From: a virus
Strand: one strand, 5' to 3'
IMG/VR virus record: IMGVR_UViG_3300024265_000098
Span: 1-44,830 of that record
Length of the DNA stretch: 44,830 nt
Shown: positions 38,167-44,830 of the stretch, in pieces
Numbering within the stretch: the first letter of the stretch is position 1
Layout: each line of letters opens with the position of its first letter
Program-made: the position numbers and the translations under genes
The notes under the pieces: model-generated
Databases searched by the model: none
What the model was told of the DNA's origin: nothing
The model's input: the letters and a program-made list of their open reading frames with translations, nothing else

Positions 38167-39273
38167 ATGGACTGGACACTGGCAGAGATCAGAAGTAACG
38201 GGTTCAACGGGGTGCGCGAGTTGACGGGCAAGAAGTCAACTTCCAACCCCACCGACCCTGCACTCACAATCGCAATCAACGATTTCTACCTGAACAGGTT
38301 CCCGCACGAAGTCAAACCGGAAGAACTCAAGAGCACCTTTTCCCAGGCGACGTCGGGGACTGACACGGGCCAGTATCCGGTATCTTCAGACGTTGCTATC
38401 CTCGAAGAGCCGGCGACTATTAACGGCGTGCCGCTGGGCGGATCTTTTAGTTCGCCGTTCTGGTTCGGTCATGCCGGCTTTGGCGGTAGTGGCAGTGGTT
38501 TCTTTTACCAGGATCGGAGTTCGTTCTTTGCGAGGTATCCCGACGAAAAGACGACGGGCGTGGCATTTACACTAACGGCCCCAACGCTATCAATCGGGAT
38601 ATCGAATACCGCAGCGGTGACGAATGCTGCCTTTTCGTACAGAATCAAGCCTCACTCGTATTCGAAAGTAACGGCAGAAACGGCATTGTCGGGCGATACC
38701 GTCCCCCAGAGCAAATACGGGGCCTGGCGGCTGCAAATCGAATCGGACGGCACGATTGCCATACAACCGGCCGATAACAACGCCACCGGCTACGATACAG
38801 CGGCCCAGGCTGTTCAGGACATACCCGCTGAGAGCACTGAGGCCGCCGCCATGGGCTTTGTGACCGCAATCAATACTGGCGGAACGTTCATACCGGGGAC
38901 CACCGCACTGAGCACGGGAGGAACGGTAACGGTCACGTACACCGACGGATTCAATAGTAACAGAGGCCGGCCGGAAGCCCTCCTGCTCGACGGGCAGATC
39001 CTGTACGCCAGACCGATCCCCAACGACGTTTTCATAATTGAAATGCAACAATTCGCAAAGCCGACGGCCTTGGTAGCCGAGAGCGACAAGGTCACGCTTC
39101 CTGAATGGGGACCGGTGGTCGCTTTTGGAACGGCCCTGGAGATCCTGATCGGCAGTAGCGACGACGCTAGAATGGCCGAACTAACGCAGGGGTACCAATA
39201 TTATCTGAACCTAGTGACCAGGAAAGTCGCAATGCAGCTTTCCACGAACCAAACTACGATACCAAGATGGTAA
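38167..39273 (+). CDS. Tail or head-tail adaptor protein
   Basis: Predicted 368 residues; ATG 38167 is chosen over TTG 38140, although neither has a strong ribosome site. DPALTIAINDFYLNRFPHEVKPEELKSTF at the N-terminus and DDARMAELTQGYQYYLNLVTRKVAMQLSTNQTTIPRW at the C-terminus match the helical ends of connector proteins of P22-like and related short-tailed phages. A central inserted beta domain is larger than usual. It should join the portal to the tail. Confidence 0.65.
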   Translation: MDWTLAEIRSNGFNGVRELTGKKSTSNPTDPALTIAINDFYLNRFPHEVKPEELKSTFSQATSGTDTGQYPVSSDVAILEEPATINGVPLGGSFSSPFWFGHAGFGGSGSGFFYQDRSSFFARYPDEKTTGVAFTLTAPTLSIGISNTAAVTNAAFSYRIKPHSYSKVTAETALSGDTVPQSKYGAWRLQIESDGTIAIQPADNNATGYDTAAQAVQDIPAESTEAAAMGFVTAINTGGTFIPGTTALSTGGTVTVTYTDGFNSNRGRPEALLLDGQILYARPIPNDVFIIEMQQFAKPTALVAESDKVTLPEWGPVVAFGTALEILIGSSDDARMAELTQGYQYYLNLVTRKVAMQLSTNQTTIPRW

Positions 39274-39283
39274 GGAGCGAACT

Positions 39284-39613
39284 ATGAGAACAATGTTACT
39301 GGCGATGATCGTGATCGGTCTGGCGGGGTGCAAGACGATTGAGCGATATGAAAACAAAGTGAATCTGCCGAAGAACGTTTACACCCAGCCGATAGACCCG
39401 AACGACCAAGCATATAGCGGGCTTGTCCGAATGACGCCGGCGAGGGAAAAGGCTTTCGGGCCGAGCGAGCGGAACCTTGTTCTATCAAATTTGATTGATG
39501 TTGTGCGAAGGGTGGGACTTCTTGAAAAAGGCGTTCTGAAAAATATAGAGGACATTAAAGCAAACCAAAAAGACATCAAAAAGGTAAAGGACCATGAAGA
39601 CGATAAGAATTGA
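39284..39613 (+). CDS. Lipoprotein in the tail gene cluster
   Basis: Predicted 109 residues; TAAGGAG before ATG 39284. MRTMLLAMIVIGLAGC ends in lipobox LAGC, so Cys16 should be lipidated. The mature protein has an N-terminal extended part (VNLPKNVYTQPIDPNDQAYSG) and a C-terminal coiled coil (NIEDIKANQKDIKKVKDHED). A lipid-anchored coiled coil could span the periplasm. It overlaps the next gene by 20 bases. Confidence 0.6.
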   Translation: MRTMLLAMIVIGLAGCKTIERYENKVNLPKNVYTQPIDPNDQAYSGLVRMTPAREKAFGPSERNLVLSNLIDVVRRVGLLEKGVLKNIEDIKANQKDIKKVKDHEDDKN

Positions 39614-40052
39614 GTCGAGAGCAGGGGCATTGTTGTGTCTATTGGTGGTTCTACTCGTACTCGCAGGGGGAATGGCGAGTCGGGACTTCCGAACGCGAGG
39701 CGAGTCGGTCGGTAAGATCAGCCTCACCGAACAGTCCTGGGCATCGGCCGAGAGCGGCGCTCTGACCGGAACGATAACACTGGTGGGTAGGTGCGAGCAG
39801 GTGGAAGTCGACGTGGCGGAAAATACCACGAACGGTATCACCTTCACAGTGGCGCTCACAACGGCGGACGGCGCCGCTCTGTTCTCGCAGGCGGCGATAG
39901 CCGATAACGGGTCGACGTTATTCAAGGCGACGAGCGACGCGACGGACTTCGATGCGTTCCTTGCCGCCGAGATTGTCACATTCACAATTACACCATCCGG
40001 CGCGCCGGGGGCAACGGGGGCGACTGTGAACGTCGGGGTTTACCTGGAATAG
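39594..40052 (+). CDS. Secreted or virion beta-domain protein
   Basis: Predicted 152 residues from ATG 39594 (AAAGGACC upstream). A basic start (MKTIRIESRAG) precedes a hydrophobic signal segment (ALLCLLVVLLVLAGGMAS). The rest is a single beta-sandwich-like domain (GTITLVGRCEQVEVDVAENTTNGITFTVALTT) with alternating Thr/Ala, close in style to small phage fibre or head-fibre modules. Function unknown. Confidence 0.6.
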   Translation: MKTIRIESRAGALLCLLVVLLVLAGGMASRDFRTRGESVGKISLTEQSWASAESGALTGTITLVGRCEQVEVDVAENTTNGITFTVALTTADGAALFSQAAIADNGSTLFKATSDATDFDAFLAAEIVTFTITPSGAPGATGATVNVGVYLE

Positions 40053-40063
40053 AGGTTTGCGAC

Positions 40064-40762
40064 ATGGCTTATGACAAAAACAGACCGGCGACGAGCGAAC
40101 CGGTTAAGACCGGGTGGCCCGTCCTGATCACGAATCAGCAGGCTATCGAGGCGGCGATCGTACAGGACCACGACTTTACGACCGGCGGCAGCCAGACGGG
40201 TAAGCATAACCGGGCGACGCTGCTCGACGTTGCCGGCGATGAGGCGGGGGTTGCCGGCGCATTGACAATCTGGAACGATGCCGGGACGTTCAAATATCGG
40301 AACACTACAGGAACGGTGCGAAAGATCAGCGCCGACGGCGATGTAATACCGGCGGCAACCAAGATGTGGTTCTACGCTGACAGCGCACCGACGGGATGGA
40401 CGATCGACGGCACGCCGTCAGACGAGCTCTTGGGAATCAAAGGCGGCGCCACGTACACCACAGGCGGCGTCCAGGCGGGAACGTGGACCCAGCCGAACCA
40501 CGCGCACACAACGCCCGATCACTCGCTGACGGCAGCTGAAAACGGCGCCCATACGCACACTTTCCAAGTGGCCAGAGATAATACCGGCTCGGGGCCCAAT
40601 CGTGCAAGCGCCTCTAATAACGCTTACGAGAGTAGCGATACGACTGAATCCAGCGGTAGCGGCGACGCGCATAATCACGGTAATACGGGCAACTCGGCAA
40701 CTGCTAATACATGGCGGCCGCTGGCCAGGGTGGGGATAATCTGCTCGAAGGATGCGTATTAA
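40064..40762 (+). CDS. Tail-fibre tip protein with collar-like domain
   Basis: Predicted 232 residues; GAGG upstream of ATG 40064. No signal peptide. The N-terminal part (KTGWPVLITNQQAIEAAI) is a virion-binding region. From about residue 105, KMWFYADSAPTGWTIDGTP, a histidine-rich centre (PNHAHTTPDHSL, NGAHTHTF, DAHNHGN) and the closing WRPLARVGIICSKDAY match the phage collar/tip domain, in which histidine pairs bind metal in a needle-like trimer (as in T4 gp12 tips). It is a likely receptor-binding tip. Confidence 0.8.
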   Translation: MAYDKNRPATSEPVKTGWPVLITNQQAIEAAIVQDHDFTTGGSQTGKHNRATLLDVAGDEAGVAGALTIWNDAGTFKYRNTTGTVRKISADGDVIPAATKMWFYADSAPTGWTIDGTPSDELLGIKGGATYTTGGVQAGTWTQPNHAHTTPDHSLTAAENGAHTHTFQVARDNTGSGPNRASASNNAYESSDTTESSGSGDAHNHGNTGNSATANTWRPLARVGIICSKDAY

Positions 40763-40767
40763 CGGCA

Positions 40768-40811
40768 GGACACAGAACACAGAACACAGGATACAGGATG
40801 CAGGATACATG
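40768..40811 (+). repeat. Heptamer repeat (CAGAACA / CAGGATA type)
   Basis: About six tandem 7-base units shift from ACAGAAC to ACAGGAT. The ATG at 40798 arises within the array. The sister array is at 16763-16793. Confidence 0.8.
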
Positions 40812-41085
40812 CGATTTCCCGAGTTGTGCGGTAGCGAAAAGGCTGCGGTTCAAGAGCGCGGGGCAGTGTTTCAATAATGTGCAGAACGTTTGGTTGGATT
40901 CCAAGACCGGGCAAAAGAAAGAAATCAGCGACTGCGCTCCGAAGCGAACAATGATGATGGTAATGGACTTATCGAACCGACTAACGGGTGTGCAGCAGAG
41001 TCAGGAGCAGCAGAGAAACGTCTTGAAGCCGCTGGAAGAACTCGCCCGGATCACAATGGAAGAACACAAACTCTTACGATCGTAA
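40798..41085 (+). CDS. Small protein with repeat-born start
   Basis: Predicted 95 residues from ATG 40798, which sits inside the heptamer repeat. CDFPSCAVAKRLRFKSAGQCFNNVQNVW is a Cys-containing head and MDLSNRLTGVQQSQEQQRNVLKPLEELARIT a coiled coil. No strong ribosome site. Its stop overlaps ATG 41085 (TAATG). Function unknown; it may be a tail chaperone by position. Confidence 0.45.
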   Translation: MQDTCDFPSCAVAKRLRFKSAGQCFNNVQNVWLDSKTGQKKEISDCAPKRTMMMVMDLSNRLTGVQQSQEQQRNVLKPLEELARITMEEHKLLRS

Positions 41086-43184
41086 TGGCATACAAACCAT
41101 TTCCAATCTACGATATGAAGGGCGGTAAGGTCACGGCAAGGGAGCCATGGTTGATACCGCGAGACGCCTTTAAGACCATCCGAGGCGGGTATCTTAAACG
41201 CGGCGTTCTGGAAAAGCGACGTGGCACAACAATATTCGGTCAGATCGTCAGTGTGAACACAGCGACGAAAGTCCCGACACTCAGTACGAACCCGGTAATG
41301 GGTATTGTCAATTACTTCAACGGCGACACCGAGACATTACTGACAATGGACAAGAACCGGGTGAATAAGTTCGAATCGAACATTGTCACGGGAGTGGAAA
41401 TCACAGCCTTTGCCGACGGCGGCGGCGGGCAGGTGGTTGTCACGGCGGCGGCTCACGGGCTGAGTGACGACGATATCGTCACGATCACGGGCGACAACGA
41501 CAATAACGGCACATTCAACGTTCAGAACAAGAACGCCGGCGACTTCGAGATAACCGATACATTCGTCGCCACAGGAACCGGGCTGGTATCTCAGGAGCAG
41601 TTCGTCGACTTGACCAGGTTTAGCGTCAGGTACAAAGGTAAGGCCGGCCAGAACTACAATCCACTCGTAAATGAAGTGGTTAAAGGGGCGACGTCAGGCG
41701 CGACCGGAACGGTGAAGTCGAATATTGTGGATTCAGGCAGCGTTGGAGACGAAGACGCGGCGGGAACGATCGTATTTGCCAACGGATCGATCACGGGAAC
41801 ATTCCAGGCGAACGAAGAACTGCAGGAAAACGGAACGCCCGCCAATATCGCGGGCCAGTCGGATACGACCAACGCAGCCTCGGACGACGAGTTCACAGGA
41901 GATAATACGGAATTCGTCCAAATAGCAAACTGGAACGACGTCGGGTATCTGACAAACGACAACGATGTTATCCGCAAGTACAACGGAACCGACCTATCCA
42001 GGTTCCATATAGATCTCGACGTCGAAGGCGGTCCGGACAACGACGTGGCCAGGTGCGGGCTGATATTTGTTGTCAGGAGCCGACTGGTAATATTCGATAC
42101 GACCGAACGAGGGACCAGGCGCAGGCAACGTGGCCGGTTCTCGAATATAGAAGCGCCCGGTATATGGAGTGACGACGACTTTCAAGACTGCCCCACGGAG
42201 GCGACTATCACAGGTGGATCGTGGCTGGGCAATGAACTGTATATATTCTTCGCAAACGGATCCGAGGGTGGGGAAGTGTGGCGATGGACGTATCAACACG
42301 ATCCGGATCTGCCGTTCGCCTGGGACCGGGTCGATAAGATCGAAGGCGGCTACGCGCGAGGGGCGCTGGTGGAGACCAAGGTGCGCGGCGGAGTCGACCA
42401 GATAATAACAGTCGCCCAGGAAAACTTGATCGGTATGGACGGAACGCGGGCCTCTACGATCGATAACAAGATCCCCGACTTTGTTCTGTCATGGCTGCAA
42501 ATGTCGATAGCTTACAGTCAGGGATTTCTATTGAAAGCCGAGAGGCAAGTCCTCATATCTTACGCATCCGAAGAGGCCGCCGCGCACGCCGACGGCAATA
42601 CATATCCGGACAGCATTCTATATTTGAACTACGACGACCTGAACTATGCGACGGCGGTCCTGGACGTCCACGTTTTCGGCAAGTCGAGACTGGAGTCTTC
42701 GTTGACATTTGCCGATATTGCAGAGGCGTTCGAAGATGTCGACTTTGCTCCGGACGATGTGGGGCTCCAGGCGGGGGCCCCGACGAACCTGTACGGCAAC
42801 CACGCCGGTAAGATATTCAAATTGAACAATTCCCTGGCGGACGACGGGGCCGCCATACTATTCGACGTGGTCTCGGCGGATCTTAACCCGTTCGTTCTGC
42901 AAGGATTCGAGGCCCGCCTGGGGTTCATCGATTTTCTTTGCTCCGTGGATGAGGCGGCGTCATTCGAGGTGCAGTCATTCCTGGATAACGACTCGGTGAG
43001 ATTTCAGACCGATACGGTAACGTGTGAGGCCGTGGGACCGTCGAAAGAACTCAGTTGGCACAGGGTGGACGTCAACGCGGTCGGTTTCGCGCATAGAATA
43101 CAACTGGGCAACAACGCCACGGGCAACCGGCCGAGGATACACGCCGTAGTGCCGTGGTTCGAACAGGCGGGGAGAATTATTTAA
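41085..43184 (+). CDS. Tail stabilisation / gp10-like protein
   Basis: Predicted 699 residues; ATG 41085 overlaps the previous stop, and the longer frame from 40890 lies out of phase within that gene. It starts with KPFPIYDMKGGKVTAREPWLIPRDAFKTIRGGYLKRGVLEKRRG, a pattern of P22 gp10-like packaged-DNA stabilisation proteins. Blade-like repeats follow (LIFVVRSRLVIFDT, GSWLGNELYIFFANG, EVWRWTY), suggesting a beta-propeller core, and ATSGATGTV and AHGLSDDDIVTITG insertions resemble structural beta modules. It should plug the portal after packaging and anchor the tail needle or fibres. The length fits with insertions. Confidence 0.7.
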   Translation: MAYKPFPIYDMKGGKVTAREPWLIPRDAFKTIRGGYLKRGVLEKRRGTTIFGQIVSVNTATKVPTLSTNPVMGIVNYFNGDTETLLTMDKNRVNKFESNIVTGVEITAFADGGGGQVVVTAAAHGLSDDDIVTITGDNDNNGTFNVQNKNAGDFEITDTFVATGTGLVSQEQFVDLTRFSVRYKGKAGQNYNPLVNEVVKGATSGATGTVKSNIVDSGSVGDEDAAGTIVFANGSITGTFQANEELQENGTPANIAGQSDTTNAASDDEFTGDNTEFVQIANWNDVGYLTNDNDVIRKYNGTDLSRFHIDLDVEGGPDNDVARCGLIFVVRSRLVIFDTTERGTRRRQRGRFSNIEAPGIWSDDDFQDCPTEATITGGSWLGNELYIFFANGSEGGEVWRWTYQHDPDLPFAWDRVDKIEGGYARGALVETKVRGGVDQIITVAQENLIGMDGTRASTIDNKIPDFVLSWLQMSIAYSQGFLLKAERQVLISYASEEAAAHADGNTYPDSILYLNYDDLNYATAVLDVHVFGKSRLESSLTFADIAEAFEDVDFAPDDVGLQAGAPTNLYGNHAGKIFKLNNSLADDGAAILFDVVSADLNPFVLQGFEARLGFIDFLCSVDEAASFEVQSFLDNDSVRFQTDTVTCEAVGPSKELSWHRVDVNAVGFAHRIQLGNNATGNRPRIHAVVPWFEQAGRII

Positions 43185-43525
43185 TGGAAAATCTCCCTAC
43201 ATTCAAATTTCGGGACCGAAGCCCGGGCGAGGACCTCGGCGAATATGTGGACGCACTCAAAAGTTATACGGATGAATCCCTGAACCAGGTGCGACTGAGG
43301 ACCAACTGGCTCTTGGAGCGTGTGCATGTAGTCACTGAAACAAACGGGGTGAGCGATCGCAACGGAACACGGTTCACGGTCTTCGAGCTGGTTCCGCCGA
43401 AGAAAACGAAGAACACGGACGGTAATTTCAGGTTGAGAATGGTTCCGCACGGCTCGAGCTTCGATTTACAAATAGAGGTGAGGGTGGACGGGGTATGGCT
43501 GGACGTTAAGAAATATCATGGTTAA
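43184..43525 (+). CDS. Hypothetical tail-region protein
   Basis: Predicted 113 residues, TAATG overlap with the previous gene. LPTFKFRDRSPGEDLGEYVDALKSYTDESLNQVRLRTNWLLERV is a helical N-terminal segment and the rest is beta (TRFTVFELVPPKKT, NFRLRMVPHGSSFDLQIEVRVDGVWLDV). It may be a short adaptor fibre or tail-completion protein. It overlaps the next gene by eight bases. Confidence 0.55.
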   Translation: MENLPTFKFRDRSPGEDLGEYVDALKSYTDESLNQVRLRTNWLLERVHVVTETNGVSDRNGTRFTVFELVPPKKTKNTDGNFRLRMVPHGSSFDLQIEVRVDGVWLDVKKYHG

Positions 43526-44606
43526 GAGTATCGTACAGCTCGGCATAGTGTTACTGACGGCCGCCACGGCGATCGGGGCGTACAGCGGCACTCCGTCTCG
43601 TTATGACGAAGAGAATACGCGGGGCAACTTCTTACTATCGGGCGACGAGAAGAATATCGTCTGGTTCAACGGCACGAACTGGGTAGCTTTTCGGGCAGCC
43701 AGCGATATGGTGTCGAATACAGCGTACACATGGCCAATCGCTGACGGCGATCCCGGCGGCGTGCTTGAAACAAACGGACTCGGGGGTCTGACGTGGGCGG
43801 ACAGTCCGTCTGAAAAGGTGTGGGCGTTTATGAGCCGGGACGCATCGAGTGGAACCAACTATATCGGTGGGTTTTATAAATTCGGGGCAACGGACAACGA
43901 CTTCAACCCGTCGATCACGTTCGGTACGGTCAACGCATCCTATGCGGCTCATTTCTTCCTGGTGCAGGCGGCGGGAGCGGGCGGCGGAACCGATACGGTC
44001 ATTCGAATTACCGGGACGACAATAAACGATCAGGGCGTTCGGGTAACTGCGGTGGATGTGGATATTGCAGTAGACGACGCCGGAGCGGCGAATACTTATT
44101 ACGAAACGCCTGAAAAGTGGCTCGGTCAGGTGACTATAGCGAAGCAATCCGGGCCGGACCTGTTGTGCAATTTTGGCTTCTGTAAATACTGGGACGATAA
44201 CAACACAGACTTTAAGGTTGTGGGTATAGAGGCTACGTGGCTGGGCGCTAAGAACGACAATGCTCCCGATATCCAACTGCACCATCACAGAGCGGGCGGG
44301 TGGACGTACAATAACGCAGCGCCGCCGGACCCCCCTACCGAAGTTGCTTCGATGGCGACTGATCACGATACCGAGATATTTATCAAGGCGGCCGAAGAAG
44401 GCGCGTGGAAGAGAGACAATCTGGACGTGAATATACGCGGTGGCAGCAGTGAAGGGACCATAATCGAACTGACTACCACGACGAACCGGACGTATGCGAT
44501 TGGAAATTTCATGATCAGAATTACGCCATTTGGCGACGTCACCATGATATACGAAGACGGCAACACGATGATATACGAAGACGGCAACACAATGGTATAC
44601 CAGTAG
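43518..44606 (+). CDS. Secreted appendage-like protein with tandem C-terminal repeat
   Basis: Predicted 362 residues from ATG 43518. MVKSIVQLGIVLLTAATAIGAYSG is a signal peptide. After it, NIVWFNGTNWVAFRAASDMVSNTAYTWPIADGDPGGVLETNGLGGLTW is a small module typical of fibre proteins. The central region is beta-rich and lectin-like in style. The C-terminus has the octapeptide MIYEDGNT twice and a partial third copy, from 24-base direct repeats. The role is probably surface attachment; the signal peptide is unusual for a virion protein. Confidence 0.65.
   Translation: MVKSIVQLGIVLLTAATAIGAYSGTPSRYDEENTRGNFLLSGDEKNIVWFNGTNWVAFRAASDMVSNTAYTWPIADGDPGGVLETNGLGGLTWADSPSEKVWAFMSRDASSGTNYIGGFYKFGATDNDFNPSITFGTVNASYAAHFFLVQAAGAGGGTDTVIRITGTTINDQGVRVTAVDVDIAVDDAGAANTYYETPEKWLGQVTIAKQSGPDLLCNFGFCKYWDDNNTDFKVVGIEATWLGAKNDNAPDIQLHHHRAGGWTYNNAAPPDPPTEVASMATDHDTEIFIKAAEEGAWKRDNLDVNIRGGSSEGTIIELTTTTNRTYAIGNFMIRITPFGDVTMIYEDGNTMIYEDGNTMVYQ
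44541..44603 (+). repeat. 24-bp direct repeat, about 2.6 copies
   Basis: Two nearly identical 24-base units (44541-44564 and 44565-44588) and a partial third encode MIYEDGNT-type octapeptides at the end of the secreted appendage gene, the kind of array that varies by slippage. Confidence 0.85.
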
Positions 44607-44613
44607 GTGCTTT

Positions 44614-44830
44614 ATGAAGAACTTCAAATCGATAGTGCTGATATTGATGCTTGCAGGCGTTGGTTATGGCGCCGACGTGAAGTGGACGGCGGTTAGTGAA
44701 CTGACCGCCATTGCCGACGCGGACATTCTCCTGGTAGTAGACGATGTGGCGGGTACTCCCACCTCCAAGAGAATCACCGTTCTGAACTTCTTCGATACGA
44801 TCGACACATCCGCGAAACTGGCTGCAATCC
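44614..44830 (+). CDS. Tail-fibre-like protein, N-terminal part (continues at 44-2646)
   Basis: The ATG at 44614 opens a frame that runs off the window and continues in phase at base 44. Bases 44614-44704 plus 44-2646 give 2694 bases, an 897-residue protein. The first residues are basic (MKNFK), followed by a hydrophobic stretch (about residues 6-18) and a small-residue cleavage region (GYGA-D), a typical Sec signal peptide. A TAGGTG lies just upstream as a weak ribosome site. The start follows the 43518-44606 gene by seven bases, so the two are probably co-transcribed. A Sec signal on a tail-fibre-like protein is unusual. Confidence 0.85.
   Translation, partial: MKNFKSIVLILMLAGVGYGADVKWTAVSELTAIADADILLVVDDVAGTPTSKRITVLNFFDTIDTSAKLAAI
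44705..44830 (+). repeat. Terminal direct repeat, right copy (circular overlap)
   Basis: Identical to 44-169. The sequence just upstream (44614-44704) supplies the natural N-terminus of the gene that continues at 44-2646, so this copy has the authentic flank. Confidence 0.93.

Noticed and set aside
40890-41084. N-terminal extension of the gp10-like frame
   Set aside because: This part is out of frame with the small gene at 40798 and its sequence is atypical; TAATG coupling supports ATG 41085.
43635-44627. 330-residue open frame on the minus strand
   Set aside because: It is antisense to a good plus-strand gene with signal peptide and tandem repeat, is Arg/Val-biased, and has no ribosome site; a shadow frame.

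Overview
The window is one complete genome of a tailed phage, most likely short-tailed (podovirus-like), opened at an arbitrary point inside a tail-fibre gene. Bases 44-169 are repeated exactly at 44705-44830. Joining these copies gives a circular map of about 44,661 bp and restores an 897-codon gene that runs across the ends. Bases 1-43 are a fold-back inverted copy of 62-104 and look like an amplification or assembly chimera. Nearly every gene is on the + strand. Lipoprotein signal peptides with LAGC lipoboxes and good Shine-Dalgarno sites point to a didermic bacterial host. The host cannot be named from the sequence, but the unusual short repeats might also occur in its genome.

Layout, following the circle. 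About 26308-28699 is packaging: a TerS-like protein and the large terminase. About 28735-30092 holds small accessory genes, ending in a terminator-like hairpin that abuts the portal start codon. About 30229-35474 is the head: P22-like portal, scaffold, N4-gp56-like capsid protein and a decoration-like protein. About 35507-44606 and on through the join to 5378 is the tail, appendage and adhesion region: tail adaptor, collar-type fibre tip, gp10-like stabilisation protein, tail fibre and two beta-helix proteins. Seven products there carry Sec signal peptides or lipoboxes, which is unusual for virion modules. About 4500-13949 holds a PurD-like protein, a GNAT-like protein, two ejection-type proteins and a 2051-residue internal protein with an HEXXH metallopeptidase motif. 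About 13985-14713 is a holin-like membrane cassette.

The control and accessory region starts at 14842. It has a radical SAM gene with a promoter so close that the message would be leaderless, small zinc-ribbon proteins, and a consensus promoter driving a ~90-nt structured RNA with its own terminator. A second, larger foldable non-coding segment lies at about 16490-16760. Then come a DUF2303 protein, an HNH-like protein, a putative origin with two inverted DnaA boxes (20047-20156), a long run of small early genes including an ASCH protein, and a tyrosine integrase (25266-26159). No polymerase, helicase, primase, recognisable repressor or endolysin was found, so replication appears to rely on the host.

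The most unusual signal is a family of degenerate 9-bp tandem repeats (consensus near GTGYGAAGG) at about 18 places, mostly between genes, at least six of them sharing an AACTGC head. They also run into coding sequences, where they give collagen-like G-x-K tails. Two heptamer repeat families accompany them.
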